A DNA stretch of 33,227 nucleotides, from contig RFPM01000010.1 in assembly GCA_009926125.1 (NCBI GenBank), positions 1 through 33,227 on the forward strand. Reading direction: 5' to 3'. Shown here one piece after another: positions 5,861-15,006 of the stretch; position 1 is the first letter of the stretch, and the number at the start of each line of letters is the position of its first letter. The translations under genes were made by a program, and so were the position numbers. The stretch is from Flavobacteriales bacterium (GTDB taxonomy: Bacteria; Bacteroidota; Bacteroidia; Flavobacteriales_D; Crocinitomicaceae). Under the pieces are notes generated by a model. That model saw nothing but the letters and a program-made list of their open reading frames with translations, had not been told where the DNA came from and searched no databases.

Positions 5861-8536
5861 ATGAAAAATTGGATACATTCAATTTCACTTTTATTCTTAG
5901 TCTTCTCTTTAAATTCATTTGAAATTTATAGTCAAGTAACACTTTGTTTAGGAGCAGATGCAACTATTTGTCCTGGTCAAGGTTTTACCATTAACGACTG
6001 TGCAAATGTTGGAGGTTCGATTGGAGGAGGTGGAGGTGCAGCATATAATACTAGCACTATTCCTTTTGCTCCAGATCCTTTAACAGCTGGCACCCAGGTT
6101 GCTTTAGGAGATGATGCTTTATCAGGTGTTTTAGATATCGGCTTTTCTTTTTGCTATTACGGAAATACTTACACACAATTTAATATAGGTTCAAATAATT
6201 TCATTTCTTTTCCTCCAAATGCTAATGCAACATGGGTCACAACACCAATTCCCAACGCTGGTTTTGTTCCTCAGAATGCTATTATGGGGCCGTGGCAAGA
6301 TATTCATCCTGGTTTAGGTGGTACAGTAACGTATCAATTATATGGCGTAGCTCCATTTAGAAGAATGTCAGTTTCTTGGAATAATATTCCGATGTTTAGT
6401 TGTACGGGACAGTTGTATTCAAGTCAAGTTATTATATATGAGACAACAAATGTAATTGAAACTCACATTGTAAATAAATCAGTTTGTGCCGGATGGAATA
6501 GCGGAAATGCTGTTCATGGCTTACATAATATTGATGGAACTGCCGCAATTGTTGTAAATAATAGAAACAATACACAATGGACAGCAACAAATGAAGGCAC
6601 TCGCTTTATGCCTGGAGCTCTTGGAATCGAGTGGGCAAGTACTAATGGGGCAAATTATCCTTATAATAATGGTGTGTTAACGATACCTGCTGTTCAAGTT
6701 ATTGCAGGAACAACGGGGTATTTTTTGCGTTCAACTTGCGGAGGAGGAAATGCAATCTCTGATACATCATGGATTACACAAGCAAGTCCGTCTGTTTCAC
6801 TTGTTGCACAAACTGATATATGCTCTCAAGGAATTGGAAGCATTACTGCAACTCCAGGAGCTGGCTCTCCTGGACCATACACATACACGTGGTCTCCATC
6901 TCCTGCAATTCCTTTGGCAAATCTAGCAGCTAATATAAATTTATTTGGAGGGTCTTATACGCTAACTCAAGTTGATGGTAACAATTGCACTTCCACTTCT
7001 TCAGCTGTAGTTGGTGATAACCCAGCAGTATTTACTTCAACAATAGTTCCTGTATCTTGTCCAGGAGGTTCTGACGGTACTGCGACAGCTATTTCTACCC
7101 CACAAAGCGCAGCAACAACTTATTTATGGGGAGGCGGAGAAACTACACAAACAATAACTGGATTAACTGTTGGAACCTATACTTGTTTTATTCAAGCTGC
7201 CTCTGGTTGCTCACAAAATCTTGTTATAAACGTAACACAGATACCTTATTTAAACCTTGTGATTTCAAATCAACAAGATGTAAATTGTAATTCTGCTAAT
7301 AATGGTATTGCTACTATTTCTGTTACTCAAGGTAGTACTCCTTATACTTTTAGTTGGAATACATCATCTTCAGTATCCAATACGGCAAATAATCTTGTTC
7401 CAGGGACAAATACATTAACAGTTACAGACGCAAATGGGTGCATTAATGACATTTCTGTACTTATTAATGAACCACAACCCTTAGCTATTACATTTGTTTC
7501 TCCAGATTCGATGATTTGTTCAGAGTCATCAATTGATTTAACTGCAGTTGGATCCGGAGGTTCGACAGCTTATATATTCACTTGGACAGAAAATGGTGTT
7601 CCAATTGGAAATGGCTCAACGATAAATGTTGATCCGATAAATACTGGAAATATATATTGTGTCACATTATCCGAACTCTGCGGTTCGCCAATACCGCCAC
7701 AAGAATGTTTAACTATTACCTTTCCAACTCCAATTACTCCAATTACAGTCCCGGATGATTCTAAAAAATGCTTACCAGGTGATTTTCTATTTTCAAACAC
7801 GTCTATAAATGGCTCAGAAATTGCAACAATGGATTATTCTTTTTCTAATGGTTTCGCATATAGCACAACTGATTTAAATCCTTTGTCCGCAATCTTTCCA
7901 TATGCTGGTGTTTACGGTGTTGATTTAACGGCAACCTCTATTTATGGCTGTATTTATACTTCCCAAATACCAAATATTATTGAAGTTACACCTCTTCCAA
8001 TTGCAGGTTTCACAATTTCAAAAAATCCTGCTACATGGTTTGAAACAACTATTCAGACAAATGATGTTTCATTCGGTAACATTTCAAATTATATGTGGTC
8101 TAGTGATGGCGCTTCAAATATTACAAGTAATGGCAATAATGCATTTATATCTTACCCCGAGGGGATAACTGGCAACTATGAAATCATGTTGATAGTAACA
8201 GATAGTGAGGGATGTATTGATTCTACAATACTGACAATGGAAATTGTTCCTGATATTATTTTTTACACTCCAAATTCATTTACGCCTGATGATGATGAAC
8301 ACAATCAATCATGGAATTTTTATATTGAGGGGATTGATTTCGCAAATTTCTCCTTAGAAATTTATAACCGTTGGGGAGAAGTAATTTGGCAAACAAATGA
8401 TTCAAAAGCTTCATGGGATGGCTATTATAATGGATCAATAGTTCAAGCAGGCTCGTATGTTTGGAAAGCCTCTTATAAAGCCCTAGATAATGACGACAAG
8501 AAACAAAGAACAGGATTAATTAATGTGATTCGTTAA
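5861..8536 (+). CDS. Large secreted cargo protein with SprB-like repeats and T9SS type B sorting domain
   Basis: The protein (891 aa) starts with a signal peptide (about 1-25, ending YSQ). Residues 25-300 form a Cys- and Gly-rich beta region (GADATICPGQGF..., FSFCYYGNTYTQFNIGSNNFISF). About 315-550 hold tandem SprB-like adhesin repeats, recognisable from CPGGSDGTATA...YLWGGGETTQTITGLTVGTYTC and CNSANNGIATISVTQGSTPYTFSWN...TVTDANGC. Ig/PKD-like modules follow to about 800. The end, YTPNSFTPDDDEHNQSWNFYIEGID...IYNRWGEVIWQ...WDGYYNG, is the gliding-motility-associated (CHU_C) type B sorting domain recognised by T9SS. The protein should be secreted and surface-bound, probably an adhesin or gliding-related filament. 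It follows leader copy B, and a DUF4197 lipoprotein gene begins 2 bases after its stop. Its specific ligand is unknown. Confidence 0.88.
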   Translation: MKNWIHSISLLFLVFSLNSFEIYSQVTLCLGADATICPGQGFTINDCANVGGSIGGGGGAAYNTSTIPFAPDPLTAGTQVALGDDALSGVLDIGFSFCYYGNTYTQFNIGSNNFISFPPNANATWVTTPIPNAGFVPQNAIMGPWQDIHPGLGGTVTYQLYGVAPFRRMSVSWNNIPMFSCTGQLYSSQVIIYETTNVIETHIVNKSVCAGWNSGNAVHGLHNIDGTAAIVVNNRNNTQWTATNEGTRFMPGALGIEWASTNGANYPYNNGVLTIPAVQVIAGTTGYFLRSTCGGGNAISDTSWITQASPSVSLVAQTDICSQGIGSITATPGAGSPGPYTYTWSPSPAIPLANLAANINLFGGSYTLTQVDGNNCTSTSSAVVGDNPAVFTSTIVPVSCPGGSDGTATAISTPQSAATTYLWGGGETTQTITGLTVGTYTCFIQAASGCSQNLVINVTQIPYLNLVISNQQDVNCNSANNGIATISVTQGSTPYTFSWNTSSSVSNTANNLVPGTNTLTVTDANGCINDISVLINEPQPLAITFVSPDSMICSESSIDLTAVGSGGSTAYIFTWTENGVPIGNGSTINVDPINTGNIYCVTLSELCGSPIPPQECLTITFPTPITPITVPDDSKKCLPGDFLFSNTSINGSEIATMDYSFSNGFAYSTTDLNPLSAIFPYAGVYGVDLTATSIYGCIYTSQIPNIIEVTPLPIAGFTISKNPATWFETTIQTNDVSFGNISNYMWSSDGASNITSNGNNAFISYPEGITGNYEIMLIVTDSEGCIDSTILTMEIVPDIIFYTPNSFTPDDDEHNQSWNFYIEGIDFANFSLEIYNRWGEVIWQTNDSKASWDGYYNGSIVQAGSYVWKASYKALDNDDKKQRTGLINVIR

Positions 8537-8538
8537 AA

Positions 8539-9267
8539 ATGAAATTACTTGCTAGTTTATTTTTAATCAGTTTGTTTTCATGTAGCATTATAGAAAATGC
8601 TTCAACAACTATTTTAAATCCGACCAACAATTCTCCCTCTAAAATCGACTTAACAAATGAGGAAGTTATTTCAGGTTTAAAAGAAGCTTTGAATGTTGGT
8701 ATTAAGAATGCAGTTAATTTAAGTTCAGTAACGGATGGATTTCTTAAAAATGATGTGATTCGCTTACCTTTTCCTCCAGATGCCATTAAAGTTCGGGAAA
8801 AAGCCATAAATTTTGGTCTTTCCAAGCAAGTTGCAACCTTTGAGGAAACATTGAATCGTGCTGCAGAAGAAGCCACAAAAAAGGCACTACCCATTTTTAT
8901 TGATGCAATAAAAAATATGTCTGTTTCAGATGGCTTCTCAATATTAAAAGGAGGAGATGGAGCGGCTACTAAATTTTTAAAAAGCCAAACTTCAAATCAA
9001 TTAGTTATAGCATTTGCTCCTGTGGTAAAAGAAGCGACTACTAAAGTACAACTAACAGCATATTGGAATCCAATAATTACAAGATATAATTCTGCAATGA
9101 CTTTATCCGGTGGTCAAAAATTAGATCCAGATTTAGATGCTTATATTACCCAAAAAGCAATAGATGGTTTGTTTTATTTGGTAGAAACTGAAGAAAATAA
9201 AATTCGTAAAGACCCTTTAGCGCGTGTTTCAGATATTCTTGTAAAAGTATTTGGAAGTTTGTTTTAG
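8539..9267 (+). CDS. DUF4197 domain lipoprotein
   Basis: The N-terminus MKLLASLFLISLFSCS has a lipobox (Cys15), so the product is a predicted lipoprotein. The remainder is a mostly helical DUF4197 domain: LTNEEVISGLKEALNVGIKNAVNLSSVTDGFLKNDVIRLPFPP at the start, then EETLNRAAEEATKKALPIF, SVSDGFSILKGGDGAATKFLKSQT and ARVSDILVKVFGSLF at the end. The family is widespread in Gram-negative bacteria and has no established function. The length (242 aa) is normal. The gene begins 2 bases after the T9SS cargo gene and ends 4 bases before the nucleoside phosphorylase, so it is probably in one transcription unit with both; the link to T9SS cargo is only positional. Confidence 0.85.
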   Translation: MKLLASLFLISLFSCSIIENASTTILNPTNNSPSKIDLTNEEVISGLKEALNVGIKNAVNLSSVTDGFLKNDVIRLPFPPDAIKVREKAINFGLSKQVATFEETLNRAAEEATKKALPIFIDAIKNMSVSDGFSILKGGDGAATKFLKSQTSNQLVIAFAPVVKEATTKVQLTAYWNPIITRYNSAMTLSGGQKLDPDLDAYITQKAIDGLFYLVETEENKIRKDPLARVSDILVKVFGSLF

Positions 9268-9271
9268 CAGT

Positions 9272-10138
9272 ATGAAATATTACACTGAAACTGAATTGGT
9301 ATTAAATTCCAAAAAACAAGTATATCATCTTGGATTATCCGCAAATAACTTAGCTCATAAAATAATTCTTGTTGGAGATCAAGATCGTGTTTCAATGGTT
9401 TCAGAATTCTTTGAAAAGATTGAACATAAGTCACAGCATCGAGAATTTGTTTGCCATACAGGAATATACAAAGGAAAACGAATTTCTGCTATATCAACCG
9501 GAATTGGAACTGATAATATTGACATTACTATTAATGAATTGGATGCATTAGTCAATATTGATTTAGATAATAGAATAGAGAACGAAGAAAAAATTAGTTT
9601 AGAGATAATTCGTATTGGAACCTGTGGGATTTTACAAGAAAACATTCCAGTACATTCTTATATTTTATCTAGTCATGCTTGTGGTTTTGATAATGTAGCA
9701 CATTTTTATAAAATAAACTTCAGTGCTTTTGAACTTGACTTAGCACAAAAAATTAATAATTTTTTAGATTTCCCAAAGTCTATTCAAACTTATTTTTCTA
9801 GTGCAAACGAAGATTTAGTCAGTCGTTTAAGTTCAAAAGATACTCATATTGGAATTACGGTAACAAGTTCTGGATTTTATGGTCCACAAGGCAGAACTTT
9901 AAGGATTCCAACCCATACCCAAGATATTCATTTATTGCTTGCTAAATTTATCGAGAAAGACCTAAAAATTTTAAATTTTGAAATGGAAAGTTCAGCTCTT
10001 TTTGCTTTAGGGAAAGATCTTGGTCACAGATGCGCAACAATTTGTTTGGGGATTGCAAATAGACCAAACCTTGAATTTTCAAGTGATTCCAAAGCTGAAA
10101 TGCAAAAATTAATATCTTATACGCTCGAAAGAATATAA
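9272..10138 (+). CDS. Nucleoside phosphorylase, uridine phosphorylase-like
   Basis: This member of the PNP/UDP family would split a nucleoside with phosphate to base and ribose-1-phosphate in the cytosol (nucleoside salvage). Motifs are VGDQDRVSMVSEFF (phosphate loop), HREFVCHTGIYKGKRISAISTGIGTDNIDI, IRIGTCGIL, SGFYGPQGR (the aromatic/Arg base-binding region) and LNFEMESSALFALG (the EMES ribose-binding Glu). The track's start at 9251 is a TTG inside the preceding gene; the ATG at 9272, 4 bases after the DUF4197 stop, gives MKYYTETELVLN and is preferred. Substrate is probably uridine or a related pyrimidine, since FYGPQGR resembles Udp enzymes; purine use is not excluded. The gene ends 7 bases from the convergent tlpA-like gene. 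Confidence 0.85.
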   Translation: MKYYTETELVLNSKKQVYHLGLSANNLAHKIILVGDQDRVSMVSEFFEKIEHKSQHREFVCHTGIYKGKRISAISTGIGTDNIDITINELDALVNIDLDNRIENEEKISLEIIRIGTCGILQENIPVHSYILSSHACGFDNVAHFYKINFSAFELDLAQKINNFLDFPKSIQTYFSSANEDLVSRLSSKDTHIGITVTSSGFYGPQGRTLRIPTHTQDIHLLLAKFIEKDLKILNFEMESSALFALGKDLGHRCATICLGIANRPNLEFSSDSKAEMQKLISYTLERI

Positions 10139-10145
10139 ACTGATT

Positions 10146-10667
10146 TTAATTCTTTACTAGCTTGTCTATAGCAATGTGTAAATTGATTCCTCTCAGCTCA
10201 TTTCCTTGGGCAACAATTTTTCCTGTACCATCAACTAAAAAAGCTGAGGGGATTGAGCTAACGCCATAAAGAGTAGCGGCTTTTCCTTCTTTATCAATCC
10301 CATGATTTTTCCATGAAAGAAGATCATTTTTTATAGCTTCCTTCCATGCTTTTTCATCACGATCTAGTGAAACACTAAATACCTCAAAACCTTTTGCATT
10401 TATAAAGGTTTCTTTTTTATACTTTTTATAAGCTTCCACAACTTTTGGGTTTTCCTGCCTGCAAGGTCCACACCAAGAAGCCCAAAAATCTATTAAGACA
10501 ATTTTTCCTTTCAAATTTGAAAGTTTAATTTTTTTTCCACTTGGGGAAAGTAATTCTATTTCTGGAGCACTTATTACTGAATTAACACCAGCTTTTTTTT
10601 TCATAGTTAGAGCAAAGCAAGCATAAGCTACAACTAAAATAGAACTTAAAATTATTTTATATTTCAT
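10146..10667 (-). CDS. TlpA-like membrane-anchored thioredoxin-fold protein
   Basis: A single N-terminal hydrophobic segment (residues about 5-21, IILSSILVVAYACFALT) should anchor or export the protein so that the thioredoxin fold faces the periplasm. The redox centre is FWASWCGPCRQENP (Cys66, Cys69), preceded by LKGKIVLIDFWA. VSSIPSAFLVDGTGKIVAQG contains the cis-Pro loop. This layout is that of TlpA/ResA disulfide reductases used for reducing periplasmic thiols or for cytochrome c maturation; the partner is unknown. Its start overlaps the murA stop (TAATG), so it is the last gene of the purL-DUF4290-murA operon. Confidence 0.85.
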   Translation of the reverse strand: MKYKIILSSILVVAYACFALTMKKKAGVNSVISAPEIELLSPSGKKIKLSNLKGKIVLIDFWASWCGPCRQENPKVVEAYKKYKKETFINAKGFEVFSVSLDRDEKAWKEAIKNDLLSWKNHGIDKEGKAATLYGVSSIPSAFLVDGTGKIVAQGNELRGINLHIAIDKLVKN

Positions 10668-11974
10668 TAGCTAATTCTTCTTATGTCAGCACCGATATTA
10701 TTAAGTCGCAATTCGATATCTTGGTATCCACGATCAATTTGTTCAATATTATGTATAGTACTTTTTCCCGGTGCAGATAGAGCAGCAATTAAAAGGGAAA
10801 CGCCAGCACGAATATCTGGTGAAGTCATGCTAATTGCTTTTAAATCATGTTCTCTTCCCAAGCCAATAACTGTCGCCCGATGTGGGTCACAGAGAATAAT
10901 TTGAGCTCCCATATCGATTAACTTATCTACAAAAAATAAGCGGGATTCAAACATTTTTTGATGAATTAACACTGATCCTTTTGCTTGTGATGCAACAACT
11001 AAAATAATTGAAAGTAAATCTGGTGTGAAGCCTGGCCATGGTGCGTCATAAATAGTTAGAATTGACCCGTCGATAAAAGTATCAATTTGATAACTATCTT
11101 GAGCTGGCACAAAAATATCATCTCCTCGTCGTTCTAGTTTTATTCCGAGTCTCTTAAAAACATTTGGGATTATCCCTAGATTCTCATAACTCACTTCTTT
11201 GATTGTGATTTCAGATTTTGTCATTGCTGCTAGGCCGATAAAACTACCTATTTCAATCATATCTGGAAGTATACGATGGTAGCAACCTTTTAAAGATTTA
11301 ACCCCTTCAATATATAATAAATTAGAACCAATTCCAGTGATATTCGCTCCCATTGAATTCAACATGCGGCACATCTGTTGAATATATGGCTCACAAGCTG
11401 CGTTATAAAAGGTTGTTTTTCCTTCAGCAAGAACAGCAGCCATTAATATATTTGCAGTTCCTGTAACGGAAGCTTCATCTAAATGAATGTATGCACCTTT
11501 TAACTTTTTTGCTTCTACAGAATAAAAATGTTCTCCAGCATCGTAATTAAATTTTGCTCCTAGAAGTGCAAAACCTTCAAAATGAGTGTCTAAGCGACGT
11601 CTTCCAATTTTATCTCCACCGGGTTTTGGAATAAAACCTCTTCCGAAGCGCGCCAATAAAGGACCAACAATCATTATTGAACCACGAAGCGATGCAGCAC
11701 GTATTTTAAAATCTTCCGATTCAAGGTATTTTAAATCGATTTCTTTTGCTTGAAAGCTATACGTTCCTTTTTCAATTTTCTCAATTTTCACACCCATAAT
11801 TTGTAAGAGTGCAATTAATTTATTTACATCGACAATATCAGGAATATTAGATATTGTGACTTTTTCTTCCGTTAGAAGAGGAGCACACAATACTTGTAGC
11901 GCTTCATTTTTAGCACCTTGAGGAATTAATTCTCCCTTAAGTGGTTTTCCACCATAAATCTCAAATGAGGCCAT
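10667..11974 (-). CDS. murA: UDP-N-acetylglucosamine 1-carboxyvinyltransferase
   Basis: MurA transfers enolpyruvate from PEP to UDP-GlcNAc, the first committed step of peptidoglycan synthesis, in the cytosol. The 435-aa chain carries QGAKNEAL (Lys22, Asn23), the flexible loop PKPGGDKIGRRRLDTHFEGF, TGTANILMAAVLAEGKT, WPGFTPDLLSIILVVASQAKG and PDIRAGVSLLIAAL (substrate Arg). The loop residue that is Cys115 in E. coli (PGGCAIG) is Asp here (Asp121, codon GAT). The same change in mycobacterial and chlamydial MurA leaves the enzyme active but insensitive to fosfomycin, which alkylates that Cys. The gene starts 1 base after the DUF4290 stop and overlaps tlpA. The name is sure; the resistance is an inference from the residue. 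Confidence 0.96.
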   Translation of the reverse strand: MASFEIYGGKPLKGELIPQGAKNEALQVLCAPLLTEEKVTISNIPDIVDVNKLIALLQIMGVKIEKIEKGTYSFQAKEIDLKYLESEDFKIRAASLRGSIMIVGPLLARFGRGFIPKPGGDKIGRRRLDTHFEGFALLGAKFNYDAGEHFYSVEAKKLKGAYIHLDEASVTGTANILMAAVLAEGKTTFYNAACEPYIQQMCRMLNSMGANITGIGSNLLYIEGVKSLKGCYHRILPDMIEIGSFIGLAAMTKSEITIKEVSYENLGIIPNVFKRLGIKLERRGDDIFVPAQDSYQIDTFIDGSILTIYDAPWPGFTPDLLSIILVVASQAKGSVLIHQKMFESRLFFVDKLIDMGAQIILCDPHRATVIGLGREHDLKAISMTSPDIRAGVSLLIAALSAPGKSTIHNIEQIDRGYQDIELRLNNIGADIRRIS

Positions 11975-11975
11975 T

Positions 11976-12611
11976 TTATTGCTTTTTGAATTTCTTTTTT
12001 TGCTTAAAATTGTTATTGGGTTTCGTAAATTTCTTATTCAGCCCCATTTCACGTAAAATAGTACTTGTATTAACCAAATCATCCGGGTTTTCCAAAATTA
12101 AGTCACCTTTTGATAATTCTTTTAAATTTTCAGCAATAACATTATTTTCTACAGCATCGTTGTTATGAGAGAGGTACTGTTTTTTCATGAAATTCGCCAT
12201 TGAAGTCTTTAAATATTCTTTTTCTTTTGGATCAGTTGTTTCCCTTGAAGCTTCTAAAATTGCTTGAGTATATTTCCCATAATGGCCATATTTAATAGAA
12301 CTTGAAGGATAATCCATAATGGATGGTTTTTCATTTAAAGCTTCAGGTTTTGGAATATCATAAGGAGAATCAACATCGAGCATAAAATCAGACATAACAA
12401 ATAAGTGTGTCCATAATTTATGTCTGTAGTCATCAACATCTCTTAAATGAGGATTTAGTTGTCCCATAACTTCAATTATAGCTTGAGCTGCTCTATTTCT
12501 TTCAATGCGATCCTCAAGTTCCATTGCGTGTGAGATCATATTTTGAACATTTCGACCATATTCAGGCAGAATTAATTTTCCACGAGTGGTATTGTATTCC
12601 ATTTCTTCCAT
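11976..12611 (-). CDS. DUF4290 domain-containing protein
   Basis: This is a soluble, largely helical protein of 211 aa without a signal peptide. The start MEYNTTRGKLILPEYGRNVQNMI and the segment LNPHLRDVDDYRHKLWTHLFVMSDF are the hallmarks of DUF4290, a family I know only from Bacteroidota and whose function is not established. The C-terminal tail (NKKFTKPNNNFKQKKKFKKQ) is strongly basic and likely disordered, which would suit RNA, ribosome or phospholipid contact (inference). Two Met codons are possible: 12611, 2 bases from the purL stop, or 12602, where the family's MEYNTT begins. The gene sits between purL and murA with gaps of 2 and 1 bases, an arrangement typical for the family next to murA. 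Confidence 0.88.
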   Translation of the reverse strand: MEEMEYNTTRGKLILPEYGRNVQNMISHAMELEDRIERNRAAQAIIEVMGQLNPHLRDVDDYRHKLWTHLFVMSDFMLDVDSPYDIPKPEALNEKPSIMDYPSSSIKYGHYGKYTQAILEASRETTDPKEKEYLKTSMANFMKKQYLSHNNDAVENNVIAENLKELSKGDLILENPDDLVNTSTILREMGLNKKFTKPNNNFKQKKKFKKQ

Positions 12612-12613
12612 AA

Positions 12614-14851
12614 TTAATTTTCTAATTTTTGTGAGAGTGCATTATCATAAATATTTTTTGCTTCGCTAATAAATCCAAAATGTTCTTCGTCAATTTGAAG
12701 CTTTCCTTTGGTGACATGGCCTAAAAGCGTAATGTTTACCATTGTTTTTATCATGTATTCCAGAAAAGATTCAGCTTTTTCTTCACTTACAGTTACAACT
12801 ACTCTTCCTTGTCCTTCTCCGAATAAAAAGGCATCTTCACGAATTTCAGAGTCGCTAACAATATCAAAACCAAGTTCTCTTGGAAGAGACATTTCAATCA
12901 AAGTTACATACAATCCTCCATCTGCAACATCGTGAACAGCATTTACAATGTTTTCTTCGATTAATCCTTTTACTGCCTCTTGCATTTGAAATTCTTTTTC
13001 AAGATCAAAATAAGGAGCTGGCGAGGCTTTTACACCCAAGTATGTTGCAAGGTATTCTGAAGACGAAATATCGTTTTTATATTCACCAATTAAAAAAATT
13101 AAATCTCCTTTTTGCTTGAAATCCAAGGTCATTACCTTGTCTTTATCGGGAACAATGCCAATCATTCCAATAGTTGGAGTTGGAAAAACTGGAATTTCAA
13201 CACCATTTTTAGATGTTTGGTTATAAAATGATACATTTCCACCAGTTACAGGTGTCTTAAATTTTAGACAGGCAGTAGACATTCCTTTAATTGCTCCTAC
13301 AAACTGCCAATAGGATTCAGGATTATAGGGATTTCCAAAATTCAAGCAATTTGTAATTGCACTTGGAATTCCGCCAGCACATACAATATTTCTAGCTGCT
13401 TCTGATACGGCAATCATCGTTCCTATTTCTGGATCTGCATTAACGTAGCGCGAATTACAGTCAACGGTCATTGCTAAAGCTTTATTCGTTCCTTTTATAT
13501 TTACAACTCCTGCATCTGAAGGGCGATTAGTCGTCATATTCCGTGTACCGACCATTGAGTCATATTGTTCGTAAACCCATTTTTTAGATGCGATATTTGG
13601 CAATCCAAGCATTGCAAAGCCAACTTCTTTTAAATTACTTGGCATTTCGATACTATCAATATTAAATTTCTTGAATTCTGAATAGTATGCTGGTTCAGAA
13701 TATTCTCTATTGTATTGCGGTGCTCCACCTCCTAAAACAAGTGATTCGGCAGGAACATCGCCAACTAATTCATCATTTGTGAAATAGCGAACACGACCTG
13801 TATCTGTAACAAAGCCAATTTCCTCGGCATGTAAATCCCATTTTGTAAATATATCTTTTACGATTTTTTCTTTCCCCTTTTGAACAACCACAAGCATTCG
13901 TTCTTGAGATTCTGAAAGTAAAATTTCATAGGGAAGCATATTTTCTTGTCTTTTTGGCACCTTATCTAAAAAAATATCCATTCCAACGTTTCCTGCGGCA
14001 CTCATTTCGCAAGTTGAACAAGTAATTCCAGCGGCTCCCATATCTTGCATTCCAACAATTGCATTTGTTTCTGCTAATTCCATTGTAGCTTCAAGGAGTA
14101 ATTTTTCCATAAAAGGATCACCAACTTGTACAGATGGTAAATCGTTTACGGAATCTTCTGTTATGTCTTTTGATGCAAATGCTGCACCTGCGATTCCGTC
14201 TTTTCCAGTAGCAGACCCAACAATAAAAACTGGGTTTCCGGGACCTTTTGCAGTTGCTGAAATCATTTTTTTACTGTCAATTATTCCCGCTGAAAAAGCA
14301 TTAACTAGTGGATTTGTATTGTATGAATCATCAAAAAAGACTTCGCCACCAACGATTGGAATTCCAAATGCATTTCCATAATCTCCAATTCCTTTAACAA
14401 CTCCTTTGACCAACCATTTTGTTCTGGCATTTTCAATATTTCCAAAACGCAAAGAATTTAATTGAGCAATTGGTCGCGCTCCCATGGTAAAAATATCCCG
14501 ATTGATACCACCAACTCCAGTTGCAGCTCCTTGGTATGGTTCTAAAGCACTTGGGTGATTGTGTGATTCAATTTTAAAAACGCAGCCTAAACCATCTCCT
14601 ATATCTACCAAGCCAGCATTTTCCTCTCCAGCTTTTACGAGCATATGTGGACCATCTTTCGGAAGTGTTTTGAGCCAAAGAATCGAATTCTTGTAAGAAC
14701 AATGCTCCGACCACATAACAGAATAAACAGCAGTTTCAGTAAAATTTGGTGTTCGTCCTAAAATTTCTTTTATCTGATCAAATTCATCCGTTCTGAGACC
14801 TAAATCTATTGCTTGTTCTATGCTTGCTTCTTTTTGCAAATTACTTTCCAT
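12614..14851 (-). CDS. purL: Phosphoribosylformylglycinamidine synthase subunit PurL (small type)
   Basis: PurL is the ATP-dependent synthetase subunit of step 4 of purine synthesis: FGAR plus ammonia from PurQ gives FGAM. The 745-aa length marks the small, Bacillus-type PurL that requires separate PurQ and PurS, neither of which is in the window. Motifs are [11 protein letters not shown] (catalytic His region), [76 protein letters not shown], and a second AIRS-like half with [14 protein letters not shown] and [17 protein letters not shown]. It is the first gene of purL-DUF4290-murA-tlpA; on the minus strand TATTTTTG (14876-14869) upstream of the start fits a -7 TAnnTTTG element, but no good -33 TTG was found. 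Confidence 0.96.
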   Translation of the reverse strand: MESNLQKEASIEQAIDLGLRTDEFDQIKEILGRTPNFTETAVYSVMWSEHCSYKNSILWLKTLPKDGPHMLVKAGEENAGLVDIGDGLGCVFKIESHNHPSALEPYQGAATGVGGINRDIFTMGARPIAQLNSLRFGNIENARTKWLVKGVVKGIGDYGNAFGIPIVGGEVFFDDSYNTNPLVNAFSAGIIDSKKMISATAKGPGNPVFIVGSATGKDGIAGAAFASKDITEDSVNDLPSVQVGDPFMEKLLLEATMELAETNAIVGMQDMGAAGITCSTCEMSAAGNVGMDIFLDKVPKRQENMLPYEILLSESQERMLVVVQKGKEKIVKDIFTKWDLHAEEIGFVTDTGRVRYFTNDELVGDVPAESLVLGGGAPQYNREYSEPAYYSEFKKFNIDSIEMPSNLKEVGFAMLGLPNIASKKWVYEQYDSMVGTRNMTTNRPSDAGVVNIKGTNKALAMTVDCNSRYVNADPEIGTMIAVSEAARNIVCAGGIPSAITNCLNFGNPYNPESYWQFVGAIKGMSTACLKFKTPVTGGNVSFYNQTSKNGVEIPVFPTPTIGMIGIVPDKDKVMTLDFKQKGDLIFLIGEYKNDISSSEYLATYLGVKASPAPYFDLEKEFQMQEAVKGLIEENIVNAVHDVADGGLYVTLIEMSLPRELGFDIVSDSEIREDAFLFGEGQGRVVVTVSEEKAESFLEYMIKTMVNITLLGHVTKGKLQIDEEHFGFISEAKNIYDNALSQKLEN

Positions 14852-14980
14852 GATCCAATTTTTCTTTGCAAAAATAGGTAAATTATATAGATTTTAGTTT
14901 TAAAAATAGCAAGAATAAGAGGTATTTTTTTAGAAAAGACAATCGAATAAGAAAAGCAGTTAAATTCCCTAATTTTTTAT

Positions 14981-14988
14981 TAATTTTG
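14981..14988 (+). promoter_or_regulatory. Possible -7 promoter element for lpdA
   Basis: TAATTTTG matches TAnnTTTG and lies 18 bases before the lpdA ATG. The expected -33 position has TTA rather than TTG, so the call rests on one box. Confidence 0.4.
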
Positions 14989-15006
14989 ACATCTAAATTG
15001 AACTTT

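Noticed and set aside
5730-5863. Short plus-strand ORF (44 codons) through leader copy B
   Set aside because: It runs through the repeated promoter region into the next gene's start, has no leader of its own and is not matched by a frame in copy A; it looks accidental.
7942-7951. GGCAACC inside coding sequence as further ECF sites (also near 8169, 10207 and 19460)
   Set aside because: These lie within genes, and I saw none paired with a properly spaced CGTT before a start codon.
8520-8894. 124-aa minus-strand ORF over the DUF4197 gene
   Set aside because: It is the antisense shadow of a recognised family protein in AT-rich DNA.
9251-9271. Upstream TTG start for the nucleoside phosphorylase (track start 9251)
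   Set aside because: It lies inside the DUF4197 gene and adds residues (MEVCFSS) not expected in the family; the ATG at 9272 follows the stop by 4 bases.
14986-15006. TTG start for lpdA (track start 14986)
   Set aside because: The ATG at 15007 gives the canonical MNYDIIVVGSG start, and the TTG overlaps a likely -7 promoter box.
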